A DNA stretch of 64,000 bases from Candidatus Poribacteria bacterium (GCA_022821725.1 JAJEDB010000039.1:62001-126000); one strand, 5' to 3'. Positions 7,767 to 16,407 are shown, counted from the first letter of the stretch. The notes: generated by a model not told the origin, from the letters alone. Made by a program: numbers and translations.

Positions 7767-8831
7767 ATGTACCTTCCGACTTTTAACGTTAACTTTTGGC
7801 TTCCCCTAACGGTGTGTCTCGTAATTCTATTTGGATGTGCTGACCCGGGCACACAGAAAAAGAGCGAAGAGGCGGATGCGACTGCCACTCAGAAAATTAA
7901 AATCGGTTTATCTATGGATTCGTTGCGGGTGGAACGCTGGCAGAAGGACCGAGATATTTTCACGGCTGAAGCGGAGAAACTCGGTGCTGAGGTTATCGTT
8001 CAGTCTGCTGATGGAGATGAACGTCGACAGAACGAACAAGCCGAGAACATGATTACCCAGGGGGTGGACGTTCTCGTTGTTATTCCCAAGGATAGTGTCG
8101 CTGCTGCACAAATCGTTCAAGTCGCACACGCTGAGGGAATCAAAGTCATCGCCTACGATAGGCTCATCCGTGAGAGTTCACCTGATCTCTATATCTCTTT
8201 CGACAACGAACAGGTCGGGTACTTGCAAGCCGAATACCTACTGCGTCAGAAGCCAGAAGGTGCCTATTTCCTGCTCGGTGGTGCCCCAACCGACAATAAC
8301 GCGCAACTCCTTCGACAGGGACAGCTTCGTGCCTTGCAACCCGCAATTGACAACGGTGCTATTCGTTTAGTGGCAGGCGGAGAACATTGGGCGGTTAATT
8401 GGGATCCGCGGGACGCCCTCAAAAAGGCGGAACAGGTCTTGACACAGACGAACAACCAAATAGACGCTGTCGTTGCGTCAAATGATGGCACAGCCGGCGG
8501 CGTGATACAAGCACTTGAGGGGCAGAATTTAGCGGGAAGCGTCCTTGTGTCGGGGCAGGATGCCGAACTCGCCGCCTGTCAACGGATTGTCAAAGGCTCA
8601 CAAACGATGACGGTTTACAAACCGATCCACCTCATCGCAACGAAGGCGGCACAAGCCGCTGTCGCACTCGCAAAAGGTGAAGCCATCGCTGAAGCCACAC
8701 AGACCGTTAACAACGGCAAAATTGAAGTGCCATCCATCCTACTGACACCTATCCAAGTTGACAAAGCGAATCTGGATGAAGAGGTCATTAAAGATGGGTT
8801 TCACACACGCGAAGCCGTTTATCAGGAATAG
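7767..8831 (+). CDS. xylF: XylF-like sugar-binding lipoprotein
   Basis: Periplasmic binding protein of the ribose/xylose type I fold, 354 residues. Start chosen at the ATG 7767, because AAAAGGAG lies 7 nt upstream; an ATG at 7743 in frame has no such site. Lipobox VILFGC. The KIGLSMDSLRVERWQKDRDI segment, GVDVLVVIPKDS, KVIAYDRLI, the VVASNDGTAGGVIQAL hinge and SGQDAELAACQRI are characteristic of D-xylose-binding proteins. The usual XylG ATPase and XylH permease are absent here; the next gene is an OppC-like permease of another transporter class. Confidence 0.88.
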   Translation: MYLPTFNVNFWLPLTVCLVILFGCADPGTQKKSEEADATATQKIKIGLSMDSLRVERWQKDRDIFTAEAEKLGAEVIVQSADGDERRQNEQAENMITQGVDVLVVIPKDSVAAAQIVQVAHAEGIKVIAYDRLIRESSPDLYISFDNEQVGYLQAEYLLRQKPEGAYFLLGGAPTDNNAQLLRQGQLRALQPAIDNGAIRLVAGGEHWAVNWDPRDALKKAEQVLTQTNNQIDAVVASNDGTAGGVIQALEGQNLAGSVLVSGQDAELAACQRIVKGSQTMTVYKPIHLIATKAAQAAVALAKGEAIAEATQTVNNGKIEVPSILLTPIQVDKANLDEEVIKDGFHTREAVYQE

Positions 8832-8860
8832 TTATCGGTTATCGGTTGTCAGTTGTCGGT
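8831..8860. repeat. Tandem heptamer repeat
   Basis: Four head-to-tail heptamers, GTTATCG GTTATCG GTTGTCA GTTGTCG, begin at the last base of the xylF stop codon. This is the clearest tandem copy of the family that recurs as inverted pairs elsewhere in the window. Confidence 0.8.
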
Positions 8861-8929
8861 GGCGGCTTCAGTCATACGTAAACTTCAACAAGAATAGCAC
8901 TAAGATTGTAGCGCGTAATGAAATGGAGC

Positions 8930-8995
8930 GCGGATTTAAGAAAGGGATGCTAAAGTCCAAACCCACGTTGTTTAACCGCAAGGAATAATTAAAGA
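8930..8995 (+). repeat. Composite CCGCAAGG element, copy abutting a start codon
   Basis: From GCGGATTTAAGAAA to ACCGCAAGGAATAATTAAAGA this stretch parallels the reverse complement of 49167-49232. It ends exactly at the ATG of the OppC-like gene, and its AAGGA is the only Shine-Dalgarno-like sequence for that gene. The GCCTGC...GCAGGC head of the longer copies is missing here. Confidence 0.65.
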
Positions 8996-10171
8996 ATGTC
9001 TATTTTTCTCATCGGGACAAATGCTCCAGACATCGGCATCGATGATCGACTGAGTTGGGTTTGGCGTTCCGATGCTTATCAAAATCTCATCATCATTGCA
9101 TGCCTTGTCGGTGCGGGGTGGCTCCTCCGATATGCCTCCCAGCAAGAGTACTGGCGCAACGCCGCGCGACAAATTCGCAGAAACCGACTCGCTATTGTCT
9201 GTCTTTTCGTTCTCTTGGGATACCTCCTTGTCGGTGGGTTGGATAGCATCGGTTGGCGTGACCCGCTCATACGACAGACCGACCAAACACTCACCCGAAA
9301 TGAGAACGGTGACATTGTCTATCGGCCGAGAGGTTTAAGCCTCCTGGATAGGCTTTGCACACCGCTTCGAGAACGCACCGAAAAAACCTATTCCGCCCCC
9401 TTCGCAACGCATCTGTATGCGAAAAGCACCCTCCAGACACCTGATGGGCGCACAGTTCGCGACTATCCACCGCTTCAGTATCCCCGGAGTCATCTCCTTG
9501 GCACTGACAAAGTGGGCAATGATGTCCTCTACCGTGCCTTAAAAGGCATCCGTACTGGACTCGTTATCGGTGGATTTACGACCTTGATTGCTGTGCCGTT
9601 CGCCATATTTTTCGGTGTTATCGCGGGTTATTTTGGCGGGTGGGTCGATGATGCTGTTCAGTACATCTACGCCACACTCGATTCCATTCCGTCTATCCTC
9701 CTTATCGTTGCCTTCATGCTCCTCTTTGGACAGGGGTTATTCAATCTCTGTCTCATCATGGGTATCAGAAGTTGGACAGGGCTGTGTCGTATCCTACGCG
9801 GTGAAACCTTGAAACTCCGGGAATTGGAGTACATCCAAGCGTCCGAAGCCTTTGGGGTCCATCGTGGACTCATTATTCTCAAGCATCTCATTCCGAACCT
9901 CATGCATATCGTATTGATCACCACGATCTTACGCTTTAGTGGATTGGTGTTGACAGAGGCGTTGCTGAGTTATCTCCAAATCGGTGTTGAACCGACAACG
10001 GGAAGTTGGGGAAATATGATTAATACGGCGCGTTTAGAACTCGCTCGCGACCCGGTTGTTTGGTGGAATCTCACCGCAGCATTTACATTTATGTTTGGAT
10101 TGGTGCTCCCCGCAAACCTCTTCGGCGATGCCGTCCGTGATGCCTTGGACCCCAGACTGCGGACGGAGTAG
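8996..10171 (+). CDS. OppC/DppC-like peptide ABC permease
   Basis: Inner-membrane permease of a peptide/nickel-type ABC importer, 391 residues. The OppC N-terminal domain is seen at QIRRNRLAIVCLFVLLGYLL, then a long periplasmic insertion, the HLLGTDKVGNDVLYRALKGI signature of this subfamily, and the EAA loop EYIQASEAFGVHRGLIILKH. The C-terminus FGDAVRDALDPRLR is standard for OppC. An extra N-terminal membrane segment (residues 28-47) precedes the usual start. OppB, ATPase and binding-protein partners are not adjacent. The ribosome binding site is supplied by a repeat element. Confidence 0.88.
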   Translation: MSIFLIGTNAPDIGIDDRLSWVWRSDAYQNLIIIACLVGAGWLLRYASQQEYWRNAARQIRRNRLAIVCLFVLLGYLLVGGLDSIGWRDPLIRQTDQTLTRNENGDIVYRPRGLSLLDRLCTPLRERTEKTYSAPFATHLYAKSTLQTPDGRTVRDYPPLQYPRSHLLGTDKVGNDVLYRALKGIRTGLVIGGFTTLIAVPFAIFFGVIAGYFGGWVDDAVQYIYATLDSIPSILLIVAFMLLFGQGLFNLCLIMGIRSWTGLCRILRGETLKLRELEYIQASEAFGVHRGLIILKHLIPNLMHIVLITTILRFSGLVLTEALLSYLQIGVEPTTGSWGNMINTARLELARDPVVWWNLTAAFTFMFGLVLPANLFGDAVRDALDPRLRTE

Positions 10172-10178
10172 ATACGCG

Positions 10179-10598
10179 ATGACTATAGAGGCGAAGGGAG
10201 TGAGGCAACAAGAAGAAATAAAAGTCGTGAACATCGGCGGACCTCTTGACAATTTCATTACACATCGAAGTCAGCGTCCAGATTTCAGGCACGTGGACCT
10301 GAATCATGGCCCAAATACAATCGTGGCAAATGTCAATGAAGTGGAATTGAGAGATATTTTTGGAGAACACGTTCGATTCTTGAGAGCATCAAATGTTCCT
10401 TTCGTCCCCGTCCCGACAGGAGCATTTGTTGAGCCAAATGCTTTTGTCGGTCAAGCGCGAAGTCTTCAAGTGAAACACATTGTTATTACGACGGGGTACT
10501 TTAGTGAGGTTCCAATAAGTGAGGCTCTAAGTAAAGCAGGTTTCTCAGTACGGCGAAGAGTCATTCACCAACGAGTATTCATCACAGCAAAATGTTAA
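10179..10598 (+). CDS. Small protein of unknown function
   Basis: 139 residues beginning MTIEAKGVRQQEEIKVVNIG. The ATG at 10179 lies 8 nt after the OppC-like stop; GGAG overlaps the end of that gene, about 12 nt upstream. The frame is open further upstream inside the permease gene, which I take as chance. No signal peptide, no membrane segment, no family recognised. It contains mixed alpha/beta patterns (HVRFLRASNVPFVPVP, KHIVITTGYFSEVPISEALSKAGF). It is followed by another small gene with a good ribosome binding site, so the two may form a pair. Confidence 0.5.
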   Translation: MTIEAKGVRQQEEIKVVNIGGPLDNFITHRSQRPDFRHVDLNHGPNTIVANVNEVELRDIFGEHVRFLRASNVPFVPVPTGAFVEPNAFVGQARSLQVKHIVITTGYFSEVPISEALSKAGFSVRRRVIHQRVFITAKC

Positions 10599-10615
10599 CG
10601 CCAAGGAGGACTAAG

Positions 10616-10900
10616 ATGTCGGTACCACAAATCATTCATCAAATAGACGAAGTTATTAGAGATACGCACACGTCTCGGGAAAAAAAGATCGAAAATCTGC
10701 AAAACCTTGCAATAACATGCTGGCGGGAAGTTGTTCCAGAATACGGAAATCCAGAGACCTCTCAGAATCTTAAAACGACTGAAGTACAAAAGCGTTGGGT
10801 AAGAGTCCATAATGAAGTCGAGAAGTATGAAACGAAATCCCAAATTTTGTATGTTCTTGACTGGCCGGCTTCTAACGGTGATTTCTATTGGGTAAAGTGA
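10616..10900 (+). CDS. Small protein of unknown function, second of a pair
   Basis: 94 residues from the ATG at 10616, preceded by AGGAGG at 6 nt. Mostly helical and charged (IIHQIDEVIRDTHTSREKKI), ending LYVLDWPASNGDFYWVK. No signal peptide or membrane segment. It starts 17 nt after the preceding small gene and is followed by a strong terminator, so the two probably share a transcript. The arrangement resembles a two-gene toxin-antitoxin or modification pair, but nothing in either sequence proves that. Confidence 0.55.
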   Translation: MSVPQIIHQIDEVIRDTHTSREKKIENLQNLAITCWREVVPEYGNPETSQNLKTTEVQKRWVRVHNEVEKYETKSQILYVLDWPASNGDFYWVK

Positions 10901-10914
10901 TTAGTATTAAAAAT

Positions 10915-10942
10915 AAACAACGGGCAGTAATGCCCGTTGTTT
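10915..10942 (+). terminator. Rho-independent terminator
   Basis: A 12-bp perfect stem, AAACAACGGGCA and TGCCCGTTGTTT, with a GTAA loop, followed by TGTTGTTT. It lies between convergent genes (10900 plus, 10969 minus) and could serve both strands. Confidence 0.85.
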
Positions 10943-10968
10943 GTTGTTTCCCACTTGTTCTGATGAGT

Positions 10969-11430
10969 TCATTCCTTCTCAAATTCTTTGAGGAATCCGA
11001 TAAACTCTCGGCGGTGTTTTTCCTCATCGGCGAGGAGTTTGATGCATAAGTCCTGCGTGACGTAATCGATCCCATCGCACATACGAATAATTTTATTGTA
11101 TTGATCACACGCGAGGTTTTCTGCCTCGATTACGCCACGAATCGTCGAAATAAGATCTGTGGAATCTTCCGGCGGTTGGAGCGATGCCTGTTCTGCTTTG
11201 AAGCTGAACGATCCGGGCACTCTGCCGCCGATTTCTTTGATGCGATTTGCTAATTCTTGGGAGTGTGTTAATTCTGCTTGGATGTCTGTTGCGAGAGATT
11301 TTTTAATCTCCTCAGCACGGATGCCATCCAAATCGATGGAGATGGCGATGTAGTTGATTGTTGCCTCTACCTCAAGCCAATAGGCGCGAGTGAGTTCTTC
11401 AACGATTGCGTTTGTCGTTACTTGATCCAT
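10969..11430 (-). CDS. Ferritin-like iron-storage protein
   Basis: 153-residue four-helix ferritin-like protein. The di-iron ligand pattern is visible: E in YWLEVEATINY, ExxH in AELTHSQELA, E in VIEAENLACDQY and ExxH in DEEKHRREF. This matches bacterioferritin/ferritin-like domains; no heme-ligating methionine can be assigned with confidence. I chose the ATG at 11428-11430, preceded by AGGAG at 7 nt. It is the first gene of the iron/heme block and probably stores iron released by the heme system, but no Fur-like operator lies directly before it. Confidence 0.85.
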   Translation of the reverse strand: MDQVTTNAIVEELTRAYWLEVEATINYIAISIDLDGIRAEEIKKSLATDIQAELTHSQELANRIKEIGGRVPGSFSFKAEQASLQPPEDSTDLISTIRGVIEAENLACDQYNKIIRMCDGIDYVTQDLCIKLLADEEKHRREFIGFLKEFEKE

Positions 11431-11599
11431 AATGTGTCTCCTATTATGATAAAATGTTGGAATTTCCATCTTTTATTAGGGCATCTAATAGTATATCATG
11501 CCTTAGAATGGATTTCCATCCTTTTTTCTTTCGAGGGAATAGTCGGTTTTGGAATCCCAATCCTTTAGGTTTGGGTAGTTGACAAGTATAAATGAATTG

Positions 11600-12370
11600 C
11601 TACGAGGGATTCAGACTCGGCATCACCCATGGATAGCCATCTGGATGCGGCAAGACTTCAAAGGGAATACCGTAGGTCTCCGATAACAGACCCAAGGTTA
11701 GGACCTTTTTAGGCGGACCGCACGCAACGGAAACCCCGTTTTTCAGTAGCAATAGGTGATCTGCATACATTGAGGCAAGGTTCAGATCGTGAATTGCCGT
11801 GATAGCGGTTTTACCGTGTCTACAGATCGTTTTACACAAGTTGAGTATCTGCACTTGGTGTCTCGGATCCAGATGGTTCGTTGGTTCATCCAACAGAAAC
11901 AGGTCCGGTGCTTGTGTAAGGATCCGCGCAACATCAACACGACTTGCCTCACCCCCGGATAGTGTTGGGTAGAGCCGTTCCGTAAACATCTGAGCTTCAA
12001 CCTGCCGCAACGCTTCCTTAGCGATTAAGAGGTCCGCGGTAGTTTCTTTTGTGCCGTTGAGATATGGATGTCGCCCAAATAGTGCAATCTCCAAGCTGGT
12101 AAATGGGAAATTTATGTCCCGTTTTTGTTGGAGGTAAGCTCGGAGGCGTGCCAACTTTTGGGGGGCGTAGCTATGAATTGGTGTGCCGAGGAGTCGTATT
12201 TCTCCAGTTGTTGGTAAAAGTTCTCCCGAAATCAACCGCAGGAGTGTAGATTTCCCCGCACCGTTAGGACCAACGAAACCCCAGAGCATCCCCTTTTCAA
12301 TCGTGATATTGATGTCACGGACTAACCAATTCTTACCGATACGGTAACCAACCCCTTCCAATTCGATCAT
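11600..12370 (-). CDS. hmuV: Heme ABC transporter ATP-binding protein HmuV
   Basis: ATPase subunit of the FepC/HmuV class, 256 residues. Walker A GPNGAGKST at residues 34-42, signature LSGGE, Walker B LFLLDEPTNHLD, H-loop AIHDLNLA. The start is the ATG at 12368-12370, with GGAGG 8 nt upstream; an in-frame TTG at 12385 is less likely. It energises import of heme or ferric chelate across the inner membrane through HmuU. A REP-like hairpin separates it from hmuU and covers the hmuU stop codon. Confidence 0.93.
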   Translation of the reverse strand: MIELEGVGYRIGKNWLVRDINITIEKGMLWGFVGPNGAGKSTLLRLISGELLPTTGEIRLLGTPIHSYAPQKLARLRAYLQQKRDINFPFTSLEIALFGRHPYLNGTKETTADLLIAKEALRQVEAQMFTERLYPTLSGGEASRVDVARILTQAPDLFLLDEPTNHLDPRHQVQILNLCKTICRHGKTAITAIHDLNLASMYADHLLLLKNGVSVACGPPKKVLTLGLLSETYGIPFEVLPHPDGYPWVMPSLNPS

Positions 12371-12422
12371 TGTCTCTACCTCCAAAAACCTATATAATGC
12401 GCGTTATACTGGCGATTGTCAG

Positions 12423-12455
12423 TGTAGGAGCGAGCTGTGCTCGCGATTTCCTACA
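12423..12455. repeat. REP-like hairpin overlapping the hmuU stop codon
   Basis: TGTAGGA-GCGAGC-TGT-GCTCGC-GATT-TCCTACA: a 6-bp GC-rich inner stem in a 7-bp outer stem. The arrangement is strikingly like REP sequences of Pseudomonas (GTAGGAGCGAGC type). The TAG of hmuU (12451-12453 on the complement) lies in the outer arm. Confidence 0.7.
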
Positions 12456-13458
12456 GAAACACCTCGCGTTTGAATCTGAGTAGCAGCCACAGGAAAAATG
12501 GACCTCCAATCAGCGCGGTGACAATGCCAACGGGCAATTCAGCAGGAGCAACGACGGTTCGTGAGAATAGGTCCGCCGAGACAAGTAGGATCGCACCACC
12601 GACTGCTGAACCGGGTAACACATACCGATGATCGGCGCCACCCAAAAGTCTCAGCAGATGTGGCACAACGAGCCCTACAAAGCCGATACCACCTGCGGCG
12701 GAGACCGCCGCGCCTACCGTTAACGCGACACCGAAGACTGACCATCTTTTCAGAGTTTCCGTTGAAACGCCGAGATGATACGCTTCAGATTCTCCGAGGC
12801 TCATGGCATTCAATGCGGCTGCCTGCCTTAACAACACGGACAATCCTATAATTGCAATCGGTAGTGTTATGAAAACAACGGGCCATGTCGCACCCCCAAA
12901 GCCACCGAGTAACCAAAAAGTCAGGCTGCGTAACTCCTCATCGTCAGCGAGAAAGGTCATTAGACCGATACCCGCGCCAGCGAAACTGTTGAGAGCAATG
13001 CCTGCCAACAGGAGTGTCAATGTGCGCACTCTTCCTTGTTCCTCAGCAATTTTCCATACGGCGATGGTCACAAGGACTCCACATCCAAATGCCGCGATAG
13101 GAAGTCCCCACACGCCTAACGCCCCTCCGCCAATCAGGACAATCCAGAGTGTTGCGCCTAACCCCGCGCCTGCTGTGACACCGATTAATCCCGGATCCGC
13201 CAGTGGATTGCGGAAAATCCCCTGCAGTGTTGCCCCCGAAATGGCTAACATTGCGCCGACAGCAGCGGATAGAACAACGCGTGGAAAACGGACATGGACC
13301 AAGACTGCGAAGCCATTCTCTCGAAAAAATAGAATTTCAGGAATACGCCACGGTAGAATTTGATATGCACCTATCCCTGCCGCGACGCACATTGATACGG
13401 GAAGTAAACCGATAAGTGTTAGGAGGATCTTGGTTCGCTTTTGCATACTTACAAACAT
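12451..13458 (-). CDS. hmuU: Heme ABC transporter permease HmuU
   Basis: FecCD-family permease of about 335 residues with roughly ten membrane segments. Family motifs: VRFPRVVLSAAVGAMLAISG, LQGIFRNPLADPGLIGVTAG, GGIGFVGLVVPHLLRLL and the C-terminal ELPVGIVTALIGGPFFLWLL. The start is uncertain; ATG at 13458 or 13446, neither with a strong Shine-Dalgarno. Partner of HmuV and HmuT. The stop codon lies in a REP-like hairpin. Confidence 0.93.
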   Translation of the reverse strand: MFVSMQKRTKILLTLIGLLPVSMCVAAGIGAYQILPWRIPEILFFRENGFAVLVHVRFPRVVLSAAVGAMLAISGATLQGIFRNPLADPGLIGVTAGAGLGATLWIVLIGGGALGVWGLPIAAFGCGVLVTIAVWKIAEEQGRVRTLTLLLAGIALNSFAGAGIGLMTFLADDEELRSLTFWLLGGFGGATWPVVFITLPIAIIGLSVLLRQAAALNAMSLGESEAYHLGVSTETLKRWSVFGVALTVGAAVSAAGGIGFVGLVVPHLLRLLGGADHRYVLPGSAVGGAILLVSADLFSRTVVAPAELPVGIVTALIGGPFFLWLLLRFKREVFL

Positions 13459-13509
13459 ATTCAAGGGGCATCGGCAATATTTCCAAATGCTGCAGCAACC
13501 AACGTCAAA

Positions 13510-14475
13510 TTAATGGCTTTCTTCGTCTCCGGTTGCGACGAAATATCCGTCAGTTTCGTAGATGCCTCGGAACAGGTCAAGTGCAGCGCGCCCACAACGC
13601 GGACCGAATCCAGATAAATATTGCCCGTCCAACGTTACAACGCGCCTATTTTGTCCAGCGGGTGTATGTGCCAAGCCCGGCAACTTGAGCAATCCATCAA
13701 CGCCACCAACGGATTCCAGACTCGTGGTGAATAGCACGTACACGTCTGGTTGTGCAGCGATCACTGCTTCCGCCGTCATCGGTTTGTTTCCTTTAATACT
13801 GCCTGCTGCATTTTCAACGCCGATAATATCGAACACTGCTCCCGGAGCGGTATCGGTTCCTAACACTAAGGTGGTTTGTGTGCCGCGTAGATAAAGAAAC
13901 AGTGCTTTCTGTTTCGGCTGTTCTTTTCGCGAGGCAAGTTTAGCTTCAAGTGCTTTGATGTCAGTATCTAAGGCTTTTATTAATGCTTCAGTTTTTTTCT
14001 CGCGTCCGACTGCTTTACCGATAGTTCGTAGGCGTTGCTTGGCTGCCTCAAAGCTGCGCGGCTCCTTAAGTAATAAAACGGTTACACCTGCCATACGGAG
14101 TTGCTGCACGACTTGCGGAGGTCTCACATCGTCTCGCCCAATCACGAGTGTTGGATTCAGGGAGAGAATCCCCTCAGCGTTGAGACCATACTGGTAGCCG
14201 ACACTCGGAAGCCGCTCCCTGATACCTTTCGGATACGTTGATGACGCATCACAGCCGACCACGTTATCGCCAACACCCAGAGCAAATAAAATTTCAGTGG
14301 TGCTGCCGTTGAGACTCACGATACGCGCTGATGACGTAATGACGACGGTTTTGTCCTCTGCATCTGTCACCTCTATTGAAGCTGCAACAGCAAGGCAGAG
14401 CAAGGTACCGAACAGAACGAAAATCGAAACGCTTAATATCCATGCCTTACATACGTTTGATCGAATAATTTGCAT
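13510..14475 (-). CDS. hmuT: Heme-binding periplasmic protein HmuT
   Basis: Periplasmic cluster-A-III binding protein, 321 residues. Signal peptide ends near LAVAA. The domain starts ARIVSLNGSTTEILFALGVG, with VGCDASSTYPKGIRERLPSVGY, and GILSLNPTLVIGRDDV, which fit the HmuT/PhuT heme family rather than siderophore-binding proteins. The start is an ATG with AGGAGG 6 nt upstream. It is followed by hmuU after 51 nt and hmuV, forming a complete inner-membrane heme importer. Confidence 0.92.
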   Translation of the reverse strand: MQIIRSNVCKAWILSVSIFVLFGTLLCLAVAASIEVTDAEDKTVVITSSARIVSLNGSTTEILFALGVGDNVVGCDASSTYPKGIRERLPSVGYQYGLNAEGILSLNPTLVIGRDDVRPPQVVQQLRMAGVTVLLLKEPRSFEAAKQRLRTIGKAVGREKKTEALIKALDTDIKALEAKLASRKEQPKQKALFLYLRGTQTTLVLGTDTAPGAVFDIIGVENAAGSIKGNKPMTAEAVIAAQPDVYVLFTTSLESVGGVDGLLKLPGLAHTPAGQNRRVVTLDGQYLSGFGPRCGRAALDLFRGIYETDGYFVATGDEESH

Positions 14476-14543
14476 TGTGTCCTCCTTCTAAAGATGAGTC
14501 GTCAGGCATAGAACCCGTGTAAGTGAAAGGAGATTCTTATACG

Positions 14544-14568
14544 AAATTGTGCCATTAAGGCACAATTT
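14544..14568 (-). terminator. Hairpin between hmuY-like gene and hmuT
   Basis: 10-bp stem AAATTGTGCC / GGCACAATTT with a 5-nt loop, located downstream of the stop of the hmuY-like gene at 14654 and upstream of hmuT. There is no long U-tract, so it may be an attenuating or RNA-processing hairpin that sets relative expression rather than a full terminator. Confidence 0.5.
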
Positions 14569-14653
14569 GTCTTTGCCTTACATTTGTTCCATGCCCGACA
14601 TCCCATGAACTCGTTGTTCAGTTGTTCAGTGTAAAGCTCCTGTTGTAAGGACT

Positions 14654-15346
14654 TTAGAAATTAAGACTGCCATCGGGTTGATGGACGTACTCAAACGTCA
14701 CAAAACCACTGTCCTTTTTGTTTTCGTTATCTTTGTAATATCCGATGAAGCGAACCTTGGCGAACGTCCCGTCAGCGGCTTTGATCACAAACACCCGGTC
14801 TTCCAACGGAAGAATCAAGTGTGCTGGCGGTCCGGTGTAGATATACCAGCCTTTTTCACTTTGTGGAACGATTGCGAGAGTGTCTTCGGTGTCAGCGAGG
14901 TAACCTTCCGCCGGGGCTTCGGTTACAGCCTCAAATGTCGTTTCAGTCAGCATAACGGCGCTCCCCATGCCTGGTCCGCTGATGCCACCGTTAAGTTTGA
15001 CTTGTGTCCGTTGGAACCCGATGTCCCACGCTTCCGAATTTTCGGCATCTTCAACGTTGACGGTGTCGCCGGATGCGAGAGAGAAGTATGCCCACGCTTC
15101 CCTATTCGTCGCGTCGATTGTGAACGTTAGTGAATCTAACCCGATGGGTTCGACACCCGGAACTTGGGCATCCGTTTCAGGGGTTCCAGAGGGTGTCGCA
15201 TCCGTGGTTTCCTCTGGCTGAAGCAGCCGGTCGATATTGTTCTCGTCAACAGGATCGCAACTGAAACTGAAAAGTATGACAACACCCAACATGAGCATAA
15301 AAGAGATGCTGGTGTGTTGATTGACAAAATCTCTAAGCTTTTCCAT
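14654..15346 (-). CDS. hmuY: HmuY-like heme-binding lipoprotein, copy 1
   Basis: Surface heme-scavenging protein of the HmuY family, 230 residues. Signal with lipobox ending LFSFSC, then a Pro/Glu-rich spacer, then the HmuY domain from residue about 70: FTIDATNREAWAYFSL, AWDIGFQRTQVKLNGGISG and the WYIYTGPPAHLILP and AKVRFIGYYKDNENKKDSG segments. Start ATG with AAAGGAG 7 nt upstream. It shares the domain pattern with the second copy at 15735, separated by one small gene. It probably hands heme to the TonB receptor at 16408. Confidence 0.9.
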   Translation of the reverse strand: MEKLRDFVNQHTSISFMLMLGVVILFSFSCDPVDENNIDRLLQPEETTDATPSGTPETDAQVPGVEPIGLDSLTFTIDATNREAWAYFSLASGDTVNVEDAENSEAWDIGFQRTQVKLNGGISGPGMGSAVMLTETTFEAVTEAPAEGYLADTEDTLAIVPQSEKGWYIYTGPPAHLILPLEDRVFVIKAADGTFAKVRFIGYYKDNENKKDSGFVTFEYVHQPDGSLNF

Positions 15347-15362
15347 GTTAATTCTCCTTTAG

Positions 15363-15456
15363 TGGTTATCGGTTCGGTCGTCGGTCATAGGTTACAAGAG
15401 AGGGCTGTTAAACGAACACCTCTTAACCGAAAACTGATAACCGATAACCGATAACT
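15363..15456. repeat. Heptamer-type inverted repeat (MITE-like)
   Basis: The left arm GGTTATCGGTTCGG and the right arm ACTGATAACCGATAACC face each other around a spacer of about 60 nt with further weak pairing. It lies between the two small hmu genes, just upstream of the copy-1 hmuY start. Confidence 0.65.
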
Positions 15457-15466
15457 ATTCCTCCGA

Positions 15467-15697
15467 CTAAACTTTCACGCGTATATCCATATTTTCTAAA
15501 TCGATCTCCTCAGACGCAGAATCTTCAGCTTTCCGTAAAATATGCAATGCTTTGATGAAGACTTCGGCGACTTGGTGGAAGTCACAGGAATCCATAGCGA
15601 TGTCTAAGGTTCGATATTTCAGGTGGATATGACCATCGAGACATTGATAGATGGCACATACGTTGGCTTGGGATAAAAATTCGACTTTGTAACTCAT
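15467..15697 (-). CDS. Small protein of unknown function in heme locus
   Basis: 76 residues from an ATG preceded by AAGGAG at 7 nt. No signal peptide. Composition is mixed with a pair of cysteines early (NVCAIYQC) and a third at DSCDFHQVAEVF; the C-terminal third is acidic (SASEEIDLENMDIRVKV). I do not recognise the family. The position between two hmuY-like genes on the same strand indicates expression with the heme locus. The cysteines and histidines could bind metal or heme, but that is speculation. Confidence 0.65.
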   Translation of the reverse strand: MSYKVEFLSQANVCAIYQCLDGHIHLKYRTLDIAMDSCDFHQVAEVFIKALHILRKAEDSASEEIDLENMDIRVKV

Positions 15698-15734
15698 TTC
15701 TAATCTCCTTACAGCACAGGGGGGTGTGCCTATA

Positions 15735-16385
15735 CTATGACTTAATCGCTGCCCACGTTGTTGTTACCTTTTCTTTCGGATCAACACTCGTGGGTTCAGA
15801 TTCAACAAAGAAACGGGTGCCATCATCTTGCAAAACGTATTCTATAGTGATGTATCCCGAGCCTTCTTTGGTTTCGTTGTTCTCGTAATAGCCTATAAAA
15901 CGGACTTTGGCGTAGTTATACGGGCTTGCAGGTTGCGCCTTTGAATCGCGGGCAATCCGCAAAACATAGACTTGTGGATTCGGCAGGACCCAGTGATTCG
16001 GCGGTCCCGTGTAGGTATACCAACCATCGCCTCGCCTGAAGGTCGCGATTTGGTCGGTGTCGGAAACGTAGTCGCCTTCTGGAGCTTCAAGGATATCTTC
16101 AAAAGAGATGTCCTTTAAAGCCAATGCTCCGGTTTTTCCGGGACCGCTAACACCCCCATTGGCGATGACCTCGGTCCGCTTAAAACCGAGGTCCCACGCC
16201 AGTGAGGATGCAGCATCAGCAATATCAACCGTTTCACCTTCGGTGAGGTTGATATATGCCCAGTTCTCACGATCGGTCGCATCGACCGTGAGTGTGTTTT
16301 GATGAAGTTCAGCAGACACTGTAAACACAGCGATGCTGACGGTGAAAACCGTAATTGAAGTTGTGTAGACCATGAGCCGTGTCAT
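15735..16385 (-). CDS. hmuY: HmuY-like heme-binding protein, copy 2
   Basis: 216 residues. Cleavable signal peptide (residues 1-25, ending TVSA) rather than a lipobox, so probably periplasmic or secreted, unlike copy 1. The HmuY domain is complete: LTVDATDRENWAYINL, AWDLGFKRTEVIANGGVSG, GWYTYTGPPNHWVLP, AKVRFIGYYENNETKEGSG. It lies 22 nt downstream of the heme-type TonB receptor gene. Two family members with different anchoring suggest a relay of heme. Confidence 0.9.
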   Translation of the reverse strand: MTRLMVYTTSITVFTVSIAVFTVSAELHQNTLTVDATDRENWAYINLTEGETVDIADAASSLAWDLGFKRTEVIANGGVSGPGKTGALALKDISFEDILEAPEGDYVSDTDQIATFRRGDGWYTYTGPPNHWVLPNPQVYVLRIARDSKAQPASPYNYAKVRFIGYYENNETKEGSGYITIEYVLQDDGTRFFVESEPTSVDPKEKVTTTWAAIKS

Positions 16386-16407
16386 GTCTTTCGTATCCTT
16401 TCCAGTA

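Noticed and set aside
10056..10178. Upstream extension of the 139-residue small protein into the OppC-like gene
   Set aside because: Composition matches an out-of-frame reading of the permease; the in-frame ATG at 10179 after the permease stop is simpler.
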